From Odoribacter sp. (GTDB taxonomy: Bacteria; Bacteroidota; Bacteroidia; Bacteroidales; Prolixibacteraceae): DNA of 64,000 bases. A model generated the notes under the pieces. The model saw only the letters and a list, made by a program, of their open reading frames with translations, was not told where the DNA came from and did no database searches. Of the stretch, positions 36,508 to 46,155 are shown one piece after another. Where the stretch lies: the NCBI GenBank assembly GCA_013824715.1, contig PNOH01000016.1:33601-97600 (forward strand). Reading direction: 5' to 3'. A program made the translations under genes and the position numbers. Position 1 is the first letter of the stretch; every line of letters begins with the position of its first letter.

Positions 36508-36936
36508 CTACTTGATCTGAAACTGAATGATTTTGCGTGAGTAATCAATCGTGCACTTGTAGTCCATCAAAATGTCACTTCCAAGAAGCCCTGCAATTCG
36601 GTATGAAGAATACTTACCGTATATTTCGTTTACATGGCTCAGGTTGATCAGGGCAACTTTCTGCCCCGAAATTTCCAAATCGCCAAAATGAAGACTGAAC
36701 ATCTTCCCAACCGAGGTTTCCATCATTCCCTGGTTAATCCCTGCGCTTTGATAATCGTCTTCATTATCTGAAGCGATAGTTTCATAGAATTGGTTCAGGT
36801 TTGAATCCAGAACTGTTTTTGAAGCACCCGTATCAATGATCCAACAGGCAGAAGTTCCATCTTCAAATTTGCCTTCAATCAGGATATGATAGTTTTTGTG
36901 TTCGAGTTCTATAATTAGCAGTGGGATTTCAATCAT
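36508..36936 (-). CDS. Retropepsin-like aspartyl protease
   Basis: A 142-residue protein with one retroviral-type aspartyl-protease fold. The active-site motif CWIIDTGASKTVLD lies near residue 30-43 (aspartate of DTGAS), and a second conserved strand occurs at GLLGSDILMDYKCTIDYS. It probably acts as a dimer. I chose ATG at 36936 (MIEIPLLIIELEHKNYHI); a TTG two codons upstream is also in frame. The mdh terminator lies immediately upstream, so this gene needs its own promoter or read-through. Confidence 0.78.
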   Translation of the reverse strand: MIEIPLLIIELEHKNYHILIEGKFEDGTSACWIIDTGASKTVLDSNLNQFYETIASDNEDDYQSAGINQGMMETSVGKMFSLHFGDLEISGQKVALINLSHVNEIYGKYSSYRIAGLLGSDILMDYKCTIDYSRKIIQFQIK

Positions 36937-36946
36937 AGGCAAGAAA

Positions 36947-36972
36947 AAGCCCCGGTAAAATTACCGGAGCTT
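36947..36972 (-). terminator. Intrinsic terminator of mdh
   Basis: On the minus strand AAGCTCCGGTAA, TT, TTACCGGGGCTT forms a stem of about twelve pairs followed by TTTTTC. It lies 38 bases after the mdh stop and just before the aspartyl-protease gene. Confidence 0.8.
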
Positions 36973-37009
36973 CAAAGATAAATGATATTGTTTGTTTTTC
37001 CTGAAAAGT

Positions 37010-37945
37010 TTAGAGAATATTCATCCCGTCAACAACATCCATGATTTCTTTAACTGATCTGGCTGATTCAACCAATAAAGCCTGTTCATCGGCAGTAAGT
37101 TTTACTTCGACTATTTTTTCCACACCGTTTTTGCCCAATTTTACCGGCACACCAACGAAAACATCGTTCAGTCCAAACTCGCCTTCCATTTTCACACAGC
37201 AAGGGAAAATACGTTTCTGGTCCATAACAATAGCTTCAACCATTTGTGCGGCAGCCGAACCCGGGGCATACCAGGCCGAAGTTCCCATCAGGTTAACCAA
37301 TTCGCCGCCACCTTTTTTAGTGCGGTCGATAATTTTGTCCAGGGTTTCCTTGTCAAGCAATTCAGTTACAGGAATACCGGCAACAGTCGTGTAACGGGGC
37401 AGTGGAACCATAGAGTCGCCATGTCCGCCCATCAGCAAAGCCTGAATGTCGCGTGGCGAAATATCCAATGCTTCAGCAAGGAAAGCACGGTAACGTGCAG
37501 TATCCAGAATGCCAGCCATACCCATTACCTTATTTTTACTGGTCTTTGAAACTGCATAAGCAACGTATGTCATCACGTCAAGCGGATTCGACACAACTAT
37601 GATAATCGCATCCGGCGAATGTTTGATCACGTTTTCGGTCACACTTTTCACGATACCTGCATTGATCGAAATCAAATCATCGCGACTCATTCCGGGTTTA
37701 CGCGGAACTCCGGAGGTGATCACCACAACATCAGAACCGGCTGATTTTGCATAGTCGTTGGTTGCGCCAACCAAACGGGTGTCATAAAAATTAATCGGGG
37801 CAGTTTGCCACAAGTCCAATGATTTTCCTTCGGCCAAACCTTCTTTAATATCAAGCAAGACCACTTCTTTTACAATGTTTTTTTCGGCTACGATCTGCGC
37901 GCAGGTCGCTCCAACATTTCCGGCACCAACTACTGTTACTTTCAT
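37010..37945 (-). CDS. mdh: Malate dehydrogenase
   Basis: A 311-residue NAD-dependent dehydrogenase of the LDH-like malate dehydrogenase type, catalysing malate/oxaloacetate interconversion in the TCA cycle. [20 protein letters not shown] is the dinucleotide-binding start. [20 protein letters not shown] carries the substrate-binding arginine and [11 protein letters not shown] the NP motif. [12 protein letters not shown] contains the catalytic histidine. The arginine after VPRK supports malate rather than lactate specificity. A TTTG-18 nt-TATCTTTG promoter is seen upstream and a terminator downstream, so it is monocistronic. Confidence 0.95.
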   Translation of the reverse strand: MKVTVVGAGNVGATCAQIVAEKNIVKEVVLLDIKEGLAEGKSLDLWQTAPINFYDTRLVGATNDYAKSAGSDVVVITSGVPRKPGMSRDDLISINAGIVKSVTENVIKHSPDAIIIVVSNPLDVMTYVAYAVSKTSKNKVMGMAGILDTARYRAFLAEALDISPRDIQALLMGGHGDSMVPLPRYTTVAGIPVTELLDKETLDKIIDRTKKGGGELVNLMGTSAWYAPGSAAAQMVEAIVMDQKRIFPCCVKMEGEFGLNDVFVGVPVKLGKNGVEKIVEVKLTADEQALLVESARSVKEIMDVVDGMNIL

Positions 37946-37986
37946 AAATAGTATTTTTATTTGTTTACTGTTTCTTTATACGTATG

Positions 37987-38016
37987 CAAAGATAAAAGGT
38001 ATTTTGATTGTTCAAA
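37987..38016 (-). promoter_or_regulatory. Bacteroidota-type promoter of mdh
   Basis: Read on the minus strand: TTTG (complement of 38013-38016), an 18-nt spacer, then TATCTTTG (37987-37994), 41 bases upstream of the start codon. It matches the TTTG/TAnnTTTG consensus of the Bacteroidota primary sigma factor. Confidence 0.75.
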
Positions 38017-38057
38017 AACCCTCCGCCAGAACTTGATTCAATCTTGTTGCAGGTATG

Positions 38058-39590
38058 TTATCCTCTCCAGGGGCGCGAGCGCTTTACAGTGGCCAGACAA
38101 TCGAGTGCGATATTTACATCCTCAACAATCTGAAAGTCGTACATGCCAACACAAATAAAGTCTGCACCATTATCAAAGGCGTATTTGAATCCATCTTCAG
38201 GTTTTAATGCTCCGGCTGCCAGGGTTTTAAATGCAATCCAGGGTTCTTCCAACCGGCTCATAAAATCAATCGTTTCCTGCGGTTTGGCGCAAAAAATATT
38301 GTCTTTCCACCCGGCTTCCGGAACGTCCTTTCTTTCCAGATCAACCTGTGCCGACCAGTAATCATGTGTATGCAGTGTTTTCACCCAGAAGTCGGGTTTG
38401 ATGCCATGCTCCACACAGGCTTTTATGGTTTCGATACGGTGGGCTCCGATGCCTGCAGGCTTGCCATAGCTGCGGATTAATTCCAGGCCTTTAAGGAGTT
38501 CATCAAAAAACGACAAATCATTTTTGAATATTTTGGAATCAGATACTCCGCCATGACTGTATAAAGCATCTGCTCCTCCTTTAATCGAAACTTCAATGCC
38601 TTCAATAAAATTTTTTCCGGCGCCACAATCTGAAATAAACTGCATCCTGCCACCAGTTTCGTGCCGGTATTTGTTTAAAATCCTTATTTGCTGCGGATTT
38701 GAGATGATGCTGTTTATACCGCATTTTTCTGCCAGTTGAAGGGTTGACATTACCCGTTCATCGTTGTGATACATTTTAATTAGTTTATCCACGTAAATCA
38801 GGTCGCGTGCGTGTGACCAGCCCCCGATCAGGTTTCCTCCCATTACCAGCCGGCTGAGTTCAAAATTCCCGATTTTGCCTTTTGGCACAATACCTTTCAA
38901 CTCCTCAAGCGAAGTAAACTGAAAACTTTTTAACGTGGCTCCCGAAACAGCATCTGTCTTTTCGGTCAGGAATTTCTTCTCAAAACTGTCCCATTTCCTT
39001 TTTTTATATAATCCATAAGCAAATGCCCCCAGAAAAGGGACACTGATCATATCACGCAGAAATTCACGACGTTTTCCTGATATCCCGTCTTCCTCTCCTG
39101 AATTCGGTATTGGAGCGTTGGGCTTCTCCTCTTTCCAGTGTTTGAGCCATCGGTCGGCCCCGAAAAAATATTCGGAAGGCAGGGCTATAAATACAATCAG
39201 GATAAAAAATTCAATCAGGTTTTTATCAACCCACAGGTAATTGCCCTCGGTAACAATTCCAAAAGTGTAGCCTAAAATAGGAGGGTAAGAAACAAAATAG
39301 AAAAAAAGCAGGATAGCGCCGGCTATCGACGACCAGCGAATGAATAACCCAATAAATAAAGAAAATCCGATGAGAATAAGCCCCCAGATATTCAGAAAAT
39401 CAACTACTTTCAACAATTGCGGCGACGAAGCCATCCAGTGAAACAGTCCTGCAAATATCCATTTTGATCCAAGCAGGTAATACTTTGCACTCCAGTCTGC
39501 TAGCATTAATTTAGCAATACCTTCGTAAAGAAAATGCCAGCCAATCAGAATCCTAAGTATGGTTAGCAAATAGGACGAGTACCTTTTCAT
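38058..39590 (-). CDS. DoxX-like membrane domain fused to Tat-like TIM-barrel protein
   Basis: A 510-residue fusion. Residues 1-150 are a DoxX-like four-TM domain (LTILRILIGWHFLYEGIAKL, WGLILIGFSLFIGLFI, FFILIVFIALPSEYFFG). Near residues 172-195, GKRREFLRDMISVPFLGAFA has the form of a twin-arginine signal (RR-x-F-L then a hydrophobic stretch). The rest is a TIM-barrel, aldo/keto-reductase- or oxidoreductase-like (ELSRLVMGGNLIGGWSHARD, YSHGGVSDSKIF, GIGAHRIETIKACVEHGI, ADFICVGMYDFQIVEDVNIA). It appears to be a gene fusion of a membrane subunit and an exported protein. Substrate unknown. Confidence 0.78.
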   Translation of the reverse strand: MKRYSSYLLTILRILIGWHFLYEGIAKLMLADWSAKYYLLGSKWIFAGLFHWMASSPQLLKVVDFLNIWGLILIGFSLFIGLFIRWSSIAGAILLFFYFVSYPPILGYTFGIVTEGNYLWVDKNLIEFFILIVFIALPSEYFFGADRWLKHWKEEKPNAPIPNSGEEDGISGKRREFLRDMISVPFLGAFAYGLYKKRKWDSFEKKFLTEKTDAVSGATLKSFQFTSLEELKGIVPKGKIGNFELSRLVMGGNLIGGWSHARDLIYVDKLIKMYHNDERVMSTLQLAEKCGINSIISNPQQIRILNKYRHETGGRMQFISDCGAGKNFIEGIEVSIKGGADALYSHGGVSDSKIFKNDLSFFDELLKGLELIRSYGKPAGIGAHRIETIKACVEHGIKPDFWVKTLHTHDYWSAQVDLERKDVPEAGWKDNIFCAKPQETIDFMSRLEEPWIAFKTLAAGALKPEDGFKYAFDNGADFICVGMYDFQIVEDVNIALDCLATVKRSRPWRG

Positions 39591-39642
39591 GGGAGATTGT
39601 TATTAAGGTTCTACGACAAATATTACGTGTTTGGTTTTTTCT

Positions 39643-39674
39643 TAGTCGGAAGTCCGAAGCCGGAAGTCCGAAAA
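39643..39674. repeat. Heptamer array AGTCGGA/AGTCCGA
   Basis: Four 7-nt units (AGTCGGA, AGTCCGA, AGCCGGA, AGTCCGA) lie between the DoxX fusion gene and exbD. It is the same family as the arrays between the two sulfatases at about 49.8 kb. Confidence 0.7.
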
Positions 39675-39769
39675 TTTAAATACCGTAAATTAATCCATGC
39701 CAAAAACCAAGTCAAACAAAGGGCACATCAATTGAAACGTACCCCAGAACCTTCTAAAGGTAAAAACTT

Positions 39770-40183
39770 CTATCTTGCTTTTTCCTTTCGTGAGGTTGCC
39801 AAAACCATCTTTACACCAGTCTTATTTCCCAGTTGCAATACATCAACCATCGACTGGACAGCAATAGTATTGTCGCACCTGACGATAGCAAATGCTTCTA
39901 CGTTTCCCTTTTTGATCTTCAGTAATTCAGGTTCGATCTGTGAAAATTGAATTTGCTTGTCGTTGATGTAATATTTTAAGTCTTTCGTAACCGAAATGGC
40001 AATCTTTTCAGTTTGCTTATTCATTTGCGGTGATTTATCGGCCTGGGGCAGGGCTAGTTTGATAGCCCCTGGAGTTATCATGGTCGAAACAATCAGGAAA
40101 AACAACATCAGGAAAAACATGATATCGCTAAAGGAATTTGAAAAAATTTCAAAGTCCTGTTTTCTTTTACTTCTGAAGTTCAT
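39770..40183 (-). CDS. exbD: ExbD/TolR-family energy-transducing protein
   Basis: A 137-residue inner-membrane protein with one TM segment near residues 18-40 (FSDIMFFLMLFFLIVSTMIT) and the conserved aspartate at its start (SFSDIMF), used for proton movement. The periplasmic part (KIAISVTKDLKYYINDKQIQ, AFAIVRCDNTIAVQSMVDVL) is the usual ExbD/TolR domain. It overlaps the exbB stop by four bases. The pair powers TonB or Tol-type outer-membrane transport. No TonB is seen nearby. Confidence 0.88.
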   Translation of the reverse strand: MNFRSKRKQDFEIFSNSFSDIMFFLMLFFLIVSTMITPGAIKLALPQADKSPQMNKQTEKIAISVTKDLKYYINDKQIQFSQIEPELLKIKKGNVEAFAIVRCDNTIAVQSMVDVLQLGNKTGVKMVLATSRKEKAR

Positions 40184-40827
40184 ATCGAAGTATTATTAAT
40201 CAAATCAATAAACCGGACACTGCGGTACTCCCAGTTGTGAACCATTCTGTTAACCCTGCTATTTAAATAGTGGTACGCGATGTAGGCAATAATCCCGATG
40301 GTAAGGCCGACCCCGGAAGTGATCAGTTTTTCGTACAAACCTCCCGAAATTAACGAAATACTGATATTGTCGGCAAGGGAGATGTTGTAAAAAATCTTGA
40401 TAACTCCTGAAATTGTACCGATAAATCCTAACATGGGAGCAATACCGGCAATCACACCCAGAAAATACATGTTCCCTTCGTATTTATAAACCTCAAGTTT
40501 TCCTTCCATCTCCATCTGGTCGTTAATATCACGAATTGGCCGTCCCAGGTTTTTCAGACCTTTCATCAAAATGCGCGATTCGGAACAATTGGCTGATTCG
40601 CACAAGGTCAATGCGGCTTCAACTTTTCCTGATCGTATCAGGTCATTCAGCTTTTCGTAAAACGCAGGATCAAGCTGCTTCTGACCTCTTAAATAGAAAA
40701 ACCGGTCAAAAAATATGAAGACGGCAATTATTGACAACAGGAACAAGGGTACCATTATCCATCCGCCCTTCATCATAAGATCCAAATATGGAATTTCGCT
40801 CGCAGTTTCTAATAGGAATATCATCAA
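40180..40827 (-). CDS. exbB: MotA/TolQ/ExbB proton-channel protein
   Basis: A 215-residue inner-membrane protein with three TM segments: WIMVPLFLLSIIAVFIFFDR near residue 20, MYFLGVIAGIAPMLGFIGTI in the middle, and ISGGLYEKLITSGVGLTIGI then AYIAYHY near the end. The GFIGTISGVI and GVGLTIGI motifs are typical of the ExbB/TolQ channel. It is immediately followed by exbD in a translationally coupled pair. Confidence 0.9.
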   Translation of the reverse strand: MMIFLLETASEIPYLDLMMKGGWIMVPLFLLSIIAVFIFFDRFFYLRGQKQLDPAFYEKLNDLIRSGKVEAALTLCESANCSESRILMKGLKNLGRPIRDINDQMEMEGKLEVYKYEGNMYFLGVIAGIAPMLGFIGTISGVIKIFYNISLADNISISLISGGLYEKLITSGVGLTIGIIAYIAYHYLNSRVNRMVHNWEYRSVRFIDLINNTSI

Positions 40828-41152
40828 ATAAATTTTTAGTGATTTATTAAATATTATCAGGTATATAACGATCTAAAATCATGCTTCGTATGCTTCGGGC
40901 AAGACTTTTTATTTTTTGAGTATTCAGTATGTAATTATGCCATCCCATTGGCTCAATTTCAATGGTTCAAATATGGGCATTTTATTCCAATTAAGAAAAA
41001 ATTCAAACTTCAGGTGGATTAAAAAAGTAATGGTCCGTGATTTTATTTCATGCAGATGAAAGGGGTTATTTCAGGTATTTCATGTTACTTTGGGTAGAAT
41101 AAACTTTTTGCTGAAGAAAAGGTTTATATCATCAAAAACTAAAAAATTGATT
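40828..41152. other. Divergent intergenic region, exbB and ppa
   Basis: This 325-bp AT-rich gap between the divergent exbB and pyrophosphatase genes should hold both promoters. A near match to the -7 element (TTACTTTG, about 41088-41095) lies about 58 bases before ppa. No gene or repeat was identified. Confidence 0.4.
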
Positions 41153-41815
41153 ATGGCAGACAGATTATCTGATCCAATTGGCCGGCTGATGGGGCTCCGA
41201 TATAAATCACATCCCTGGCATGGCGTTTTTATTGGCAAGGAAGCCCCTGAAAATGTTACAGCATTCATTGAAGTTGTTCCGACCGACACGGTTAAATACG
41301 AGATTGATAAGGAATGTGGATATCTGCGACTTGACCGGCCACAGAAATACTCCAATGTTGTCCCGGCCCTGTATGGTTTTATTCCTCAAACCTTTTGCGG
41401 TGATGAGGTTGGCAATTATTGTATGGCGAAAACCGGCAAGACTGAAATTAAAGGCGATGGCGACCCCATTGATATATGTGTTTTAACTGAAAAGACTATT
41501 GCACATGGCGACATTTTGGTTGATGCCCGGCCAATTGGTGGATTCCGTATGATTGATGGCAACGAAGCTGACGACAAGATTATCGCAGTTTTAACTAATG
41601 ATGTGGTTTATAGCGAGTATAAAGACTTGACTGACCTTCCTGATATTGTTGTGGAACGACTCAAGCACTATTTTCTGACTTACAAGGATATGCCCGGAAA
41701 AATCAGTCATACCGAAATTACACATACCTACAGTGCTAATGAAGCGCTTGAAGTTATTCAATGTTCAATCAATGACTATCATCAGAGATTTGACAATATT
41801 GGGATTCTGCTTTGA
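41153..41815 (+). CDS. ppa: Inorganic pyrophosphatase, family I
   Basis: A 220-residue soluble pyrophosphatase from the ATG at 41153 (MADRLSDPIGRLMGLRYKSH); an in-frame TTG upstream is less likely. Family I residues are visible: AFIEVVPTDTVKYEID, YGFIPQTFCGDEVG, and the metal-binding GDGDPIDICVLTE followed by PIGGFRMIDGNEADDKIIAV. It hydrolyses pyrophosphate from biosynthetic reactions. A pyrophosphate-driven ion pump (hppA) is also present in this window, so two routes compete for pyrophosphate. Confidence 0.92.
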   Translation: MADRLSDPIGRLMGLRYKSHPWHGVFIGKEAPENVTAFIEVVPTDTVKYEIDKECGYLRLDRPQKYSNVVPALYGFIPQTFCGDEVGNYCMAKTGKTEIKGDGDPIDICVLTEKTIAHGDILVDARPIGGFRMIDGNEADDKIIAVLTNDVVYSEYKDLTDLPDIVVERLKHYFLTYKDMPGKISHTEITHTYSANEALEVIQCSINDYHQRFDNIGILL

Positions 41816-41860
41816 GGTTGGATTGAAAGGAATACGGATTTCAAGTTCAAAAAGGGATTT

Positions 41861-41962
41861 TTCAGTCATTCATTGTCATTAATAGTCATTCATTGCACCG
41901 ATTTCCAAAACTTAGGTCAATGTCAATTAATGACGTGAAACAAATGACAAACTATGACAATT
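41861..41962. repeat. Heptamer-like GTCATTC/ATGACAA array
   Basis: The gap between ppa and folA contains repeated GTCATTC/GTCATTA units (41865-41895) and, further along, ATGACGT, ATGACAA and ATGACAA on the opposite sense (41930-41960). The two halves are inverted relative to each other, but no gene lies between them. Confidence 0.55.
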
Positions 41963-41993
41963 AAATACTGCGACTGATCACTGTTTGAGGCTC

Positions 41994-42488
41994 TTACTTC
42001 CTTTTCAGGTTCAGGTATGAATATTCAAAACCATTTTTCTGATCAAAAATATCTTCTCTTGAAATTTCTTCCCATTCCTGAAAAATAATTTCAGGAAAAA
42101 ACACATCGGCATCGAAGTTGCGATGTACCAGGGTTAGATATAACTTTCCGGCAATTGGATAAAACTGCCTGTAAATCATGCCTCCTCCGATTATAAAAGA
42201 TTCAGTCTCATTTTTTACAGCGTCAATCGCTTCTTCAACAGAAAATACTATTTCGCAACGATCAAATTTATCGTCAGGATTGTCGGTAATTACTATGTTT
42301 CGCCGGTTGGGAAGTGCGCCGTTGGGTAACGACAATAAAGTATTTCGGCCCATAATGACCGGATATCCGGTTGTAATTTGCTTGAACCGTTTTAAATCGT
42401 TTGGCAGATGGAATAACAGTTCATTATTTTTGCCAATGGCAAAATTCTGGGCAATTGCGACTATGATGGAGATATTCTGATGTATCAT
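41994..42488 (-). CDS. folA: Dihydrofolate reductase
   Basis: A 164-residue enzyme of normal family length that reduces dihydrofolate with NADPH. Motifs: ISIIVAIAQNFAIGKNNELL, FHLPNDLKRFKQITTGYPVI, MGRNTLLSLP with the NADPH-binding GRNT, RNIVITDN, and FIIGGGMIYRQFYPIAGKLY. It lies 31 bases after thyA in the same direction and regenerates the folate oxidised by thymidylate synthase. The two probably form one transcript with the upstream transporter. Confidence 0.95.
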   Translation of the reverse strand: MIHQNISIIVAIAQNFAIGKNNELLFHLPNDLKRFKQITTGYPVIMGRNTLLSLPNGALPNRRNIVITDNPDDKFDRCEIVFSVEEAIDAVKNETESFIIGGGMIYRQFYPIAGKLYLTLVHRNFDADVFFPEIIFQEWEEISREDIFDQKNGFEYSYLNLKRK

Positions 42489-42519
42489 GGTTGATTGTTT
42501 AGGAATGAAAGCTAAAAAT

Positions 42520-43314
42520 CTAAACTGCCACTTTCCCTGGAATATGCGGATGAGCCTGATAGCCTAACAGTTCAAAATCTTCATATTTAAAATCAAAAAT
42601 GTTTTTAATCTCTGAATTTATTTTCATTTGAGGTAAAGGAAATGGCTCGCGCGATAATTGTAGTTTCACCTGTTCCATGTGGTTCTGGTAAATGTGTGCA
42701 TCGCCGAGGGTGTGTATAAATTCTCCGGGTTCAAGTTCGCATACCTGTGCCATCATCAGAGTTAGCAAGGAATACGATGCAATATTGAACGGAACCCCAA
42801 GAAAAATATCGGCGCTGCGCTGATACAACTGGCACGAAAGTTTACCATCGGCCACATAAAACTGAACCAGAATATGGCACGGAGGAAGCTTCATCTGGTC
42901 TATTTGTCCAACATTCCAGGCGCTTATCAGGTGACGGCGTGAGTCCGGATTTGTAGTCAGACTTTGTACGACCTGCGAAATCTGATCAATGTGCTTTCCG
43001 TCAGGAGTAGGCCATGAACGCCACTGGTAACCATAAACCGGACCAAGATTGCCATCCTCGTCGGCCCATTCGTCCCATATCTTTACTCCGTTTTCTTTGA
43101 GGTATTTGATGTTTGTGTTGCCAGTCAAAAACCAAAGCAGTTCGTGAATAATTGACTTCAGGTGTAATTTTTTGGTGGTTAGTAACGGGAATCCTTCAGA
43201 TAAGGCGAACCTCGACTGATGACCGAAAATACTGATGGTTCCGGTTCCGGTACGATCTTTTTTTTCAATTCCGTTCTTTATAACATGTTCTAATAAATCA
43301 AGATATTGTTTCAT
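42520..43314 (-). CDS. thyA: Thymidylate synthase
   Basis: A 264-residue enzyme making dTMP from d[63 protein letters not shown] and the catalytic cysteine in [13 protein letters not shown] are all present, with [20 protein letters not shown] and [18 protein letters not shown] following. It overlaps the transporter gene upstream by 17 bases, implying translational coupling, and is followed by folA. Confidence 0.96.
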   Translation of the reverse strand: MKQYLDLLEHVIKNGIEKKDRTGTGTISIFGHQSRFALSEGFPLLTTKKLHLKSIIHELLWFLTGNTNIKYLKENGVKIWDEWADEDGNLGPVYGYQWRSWPTPDGKHIDQISQVVQSLTTNPDSRRHLISAWNVGQIDQMKLPPCHILVQFYVADGKLSCQLYQRSADIFLGVPFNIASYSLLTLMMAQVCELEPGEFIHTLGDAHIYQNHMEQVKLQLSREPFPLPQMKINSEIKNIFDFKYEDFELLGYQAHPHIPGKVAV

Positions 43315-44533
43315 TTTTCAAATTGTGTTTATACTTAAAGACAATGGGAAAAATCAGTCCTAAAACCAGAGCGTAGCCTGCAAAAACCAGCCAGATGGTG
43401 TTCCAATCCCGAATTCCATCGGCTGTAAACAAATCCACAATCAGTCCGCTGCCATATCCACCAATCATTGCGCCAACTCCGTTTGTCATCAGCATGAACA
43501 GTCCTTGTGCGCTGGCCCGAATGCCTGGGCTCACTTCATTTTCGACGAACAGCGATCCGGAGATATTGAAAAAGTCAAAAGCCATACCGTAAACAATCAT
43601 AGACATAATCAGCAAATACAAACCACCTCCGGGATCGCCAATGGCGAATAATCCAAACCGCATTACCCACGCGAAAATACTGATGATCATTACTTTTTTA
43701 ATTCCAAACCGGTTGAGGAAGAAAGGGATAGTCAGGATAAAAAGGGTCTCAGATATTTGTGAAATGGAGAGGAGCAGCAACGGATGTTGTACGCCAAAAG
43801 TATCGGGGTGGGTGGTTTTGAAACTGTCGAGGAACGAACCTCCAAAAGCGTTGGTGATTTGCAAGGCTGCCCCAAGGAACATGGAAAAAAAGAAGAAAAC
43901 AGCCATCTTCCTTTGTTTGAACAACACAAAAGCATCCAGGCCAAGGGAAGAAATCAGTGATTTATCCTGTTTGCTTTTTTCTGGCGGACAAGAGGGCATC
44001 GTAAACGCATAAAATCCCAGCGCCAATGCTGAAAATCCGCTGAAGATCAGTTGCATATTGGATGATTTCCAGCCGAATAAATCAACAATCCACATGGCTG
44101 CAATGAAACCTACCGTTCCCCAAACCCGGATTGGCGGAAACGCTTTGACAATGTTATATCCGTTCTTTTCAAGCGTTACGTACGAAACAGTGCTGTTAAG
44201 CGCGATCGTGGGCATATAGAACATCGAATTCAAAAGCATGACCCAAAAGAATATGACAGGATCTTTAATGGTTGCGGCCAAAAATAAAAGACCAGCCCCG
44301 ATCAAATGGCTCATACCTAAAACCCGTTCAGCATTGACCCACTTGTCGGCAACAATCCCGAGCAGGGCTGGCATAAACAGCGATGCAATTCCCAAGGTCG
44401 AAAATACTGCCCCGATTTGAGTGCCGGTAAAGTGAAGCGTTCCGCCCAAATAAGCTCCAATCGAAATAAGCCACGATCCCCAAACGAAGAACTGGAGAAA
44501 GTTCATAAATATCAAACGGTTCTTAATCCCCAT
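43298..44533 (-). CDS. NupG-like nucleoside MFS transporter
   Basis: A 411-residue major-facilitator transporter with about 12 TM segments, of the nucleoside:H+ symporter (NupG-like) type: [40 protein letters not shown], and [20 protein letters not shown]. Its last 17 bases overlap the thyA start, linking nucleoside uptake to dTMP synthesis. Substrate specificity is inferred from the family. Confidence 0.85.
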   Translation of the reverse strand: MGIKNRLIFMNFLQFFVWGSWLISIGAYLGGTLHFTGTQIGAVFSTLGIASLFMPALLGIVADKWVNAERVLGMSHLIGAGLLFLAATIKDPVIFFWVMLLNSMFYMPTIALNSTVSYVTLEKNGYNIVKAFPPIRVWGTVGFIAAMWIVDLFGWKSSNMQLIFSGFSALALGFYAFTMPSCPPEKSKQDKSLISSLGLDAFVLFKQRKMAVFFFFSMFLGAALQITNAFGGSFLDSFKTTHPDTFGVQHPLLLLSISQISETLFILTIPFFLNRFGIKKVMIISIFAWVMRFGLFAIGDPGGGLYLLIMSMIVYGMAFDFFNISGSLFVENEVSPGIRASAQGLFMLMTNGVGAMIGGYGSGLIVDLFTADGIRDWNTIWLVFAGYALVLGLIFPIVFKYKHNLKNETIS

Positions 44534-44585
44534 AATAAAGTTCTTTGATTTGAATAGTTTTTTAGCGGCCTTAAAACTAATAAAC

Positions 44586-45182
44586 TTATTCTTTTTTCCG
44601 GCGGTTTATTTCATCCCTGATGGCAGATGCTTTTTCGTAGTCTTCTGCGTGAACCGCATTGCTCAGCATCTGGTTCAATTCTGCTGAAGTGTATTTTTCG
44701 TATTCGTGTTTCCCTCTTGATGGTTTGTCACTTACCGATTGATGCCATTCTTCCTGGCTTTGTTCGTTTTCAAATTCAATAACAATCCCGGCCCGTGCAA
44801 TAATTTCTTCCGTAGTATAAATCGGGCAGTTAAAACGAAGTGAAAGCGCTATCGCATCAGAGGTGCGGGAATCAATGATGATTTGTTTCTCGTTTCGCAT
44901 ACAAATCAGTTCCGAATAGAAAATTCCTTCTTCAAGTTTGTAAATAATAATTTCTGTCAACTCAATGCTGAAAGCTGTGGCCATTTGTTTGAAAAGGTCG
45001 TGAGTAAGCGGTCGTGGAGGTTTTAATCCTTCAAGTTGAATGGCGATCGACTGGGCTTCGATCGGTCCTATAATAATAGGTATTCTCCGGTCACCATTCT
45101 CTTCGGACAGTACCAGGGCATAAGCTCCTGATTGCGACTGACTAACTGATAGCCCTAAAATATTGAGTTTAACTTTCTGCAT
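44586..45182 (-). CDS. Bifunctional nuclease (DUF151) with UVR motif
   Basis: A 198-residue protein. Residues 1-135 are the DUF151 bifunctional nuclease domain (LVLSEENGDRRIPIIIGPIE, AQSIAIQLEGLKPPRPLTHD, IIDSRTSDAIALSLRFNCPI). The last 40 residues form a UvrB/UvrC (UVR) motif (LNQMLSNAVHAEDYEKASAI, RDEINRRKKE). DUF151 proteins are nucleases acting on RNA and DNA in plants; their role in bacteria is unclear. It is divergent from the rplU operon. Confidence 0.88.
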   Translation of the reverse strand: MQKVKLNILGLSVSQSQSGAYALVLSEENGDRRIPIIIGPIEAQSIAIQLEGLKPPRPLTHDLFKQMATAFSIELTEIIIYKLEEGIFYSELICMRNEKQIIIDSRTSDAIALSLRFNCPIYTTEEIIARAGIVIEFENEQSQEEWHQSVSDKPSRGKHEYEKYTSAELNQMLSNAVHAEDYEKASAIRDEINRRKKE

Positions 45183-45341
45183 TTAAATCTGACTAGCATA
45201 ACTGTAGATAACAAATATAGCAATTGTTTTGCATACTTTTTGAATGTTCAGATTTTTAGCTTTAGCATTTCTTCCCAACAGAATATTGTCAATCTGCTGT
45301 TCTTCAGCCTGAAAATATTTCAGAAAAAATATTCTAACCAT

Positions 45342-45370
45342 TTGGTGATCATTGAAAATTATATACTTTT
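45342..45370 (+). promoter_or_regulatory. Bacteroidota-type promoter of rplU-rpmA
   Basis: TTTG (45342-45345), a 19-nt spacer and TACTTTTG (45363-45370) match the TTTG/TAnnTTTG consensus very well, 84 bases before the L21 start codon. This is the clearest promoter in the window. Confidence 0.8.
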
Positions 45371-45454
45371 GCAGTCCGAAAGATTTCGAGCAGGCCCAAT
45401 AAGTGGCATTCAATGGATCCCCGCCTGCCGGAAGAAATATTTAAACAGATTGAA

Positions 45455-45766
45455 ATGTACGCAATTGTAGAGATTGCCGGTCAGCAAATGAAAGTTGAAA
45501 AAGGCCGGAAAATTTATGTGCACCGATTGGAAAATGCCGAAGGCGAAACTGTTGTTTTTGACAAAGTCCTTTTGGTTGACGACGAAGGCGCTGTGAAAGT
45601 TGGAACTCCGGTGGTTGATGGCGCCAGTGTAACTGCTACGGTGGTTGAGCACATCAAGGGAGATAAGGTTTTGGTCTTCAAAAAGAGAAGAAGAAAAGGC
45701 TACCAGAAAATGAATGGTCACCGCCAATTCCTGACCAAAATTCAAATTGAAGAAGTAATAGGATAA
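45455..45766 (+). CDS. rplU: Ribosomal protein L21
   Basis: 103 residues from the ATG at 45455 ([20 protein letters not shown]). The longer in-frame extension upstream overlaps the leader and is not family-like. Typical L21 features follow: [53 protein letters not shown]. It binds 23S rRNA in the large subunit. A strong promoter lies upstream and rpmA follows 17 bases later. Confidence 0.97.
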   Translation: MYAIVEIAGQQMKVEKGRKIYVHRLENAEGETVVFDKVLLVDDEGAVKVGTPVVDGASVTATVVEHIKGDKVLVFKKRRRKGYQKMNGHRQFLTKIQIEEVIG

Positions 45767-45783
45767 CATTAAAAAAATTTACC

Positions 45784-46056
45784 ATGGCTCATAAGAAAGG
45801 TGCGGGTAGTTCAAGAAACGGCCGCGAATCAGAAAGCAAAAGACTAGGCGTTAAAATATACGGCGGTCAGGCTGCAACAGCTGGTAACATTATTGTTCGC
45901 CAGAGAGGTACTTCACATCATCCGGGTTTAAATGTTGGTATGGGCAGGGATCATACTTTATTTGCTTTGATTGATGGGACGGTTGTTTTCAAAAAAAGAA
46001 GAGATCACAAATCGTTTGTTAATGTTGAACCAGTAGTTGCTGCAGAAGTCAACTAA
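45784..46056 (+). CDS. rpmA: Ribosomal protein L27
   Basis: 90 residues: [73 protein letters not shown]. This is a standard-length L27, with the N-terminal tail near the peptidyl-transferase centre. It is co-transcribed with rplU and followed by a strong terminator at 46081. Confidence 0.97.
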   Translation: MAHKKGAGSSRNGRESESKRLGVKIYGGQAATAGNIIVRQRGTSHHPGLNVGMGRDHTLFALIDGTVVFKKRRDHKSFVNVEPVVAAEVN

Positions 46057-46080
46057 GACGATTAAAGATATTCGTTAAAT

Positions 46081-46115
46081 AATCTCCTGCTTTTCCGAAG
46101 GCAGGAGATTTTTTG
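46081..46115 (+). terminator. Intrinsic terminator after rpmA
   Basis: AATCTCCTGC (46081-46090), loop TTTTCCGAAG, and GCAGGAGATT (46101-46110) form a perfect 10-bp stem followed by TTTTG. A TAAATTTG -7-like element overlaps the region just after it (46119-46126) and may belong to serS. Confidence 0.9.
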
Positions 46116-46155
46116 TTTTAAATTTGTCGAACAACAAACAAAAAAAATACCGAAA

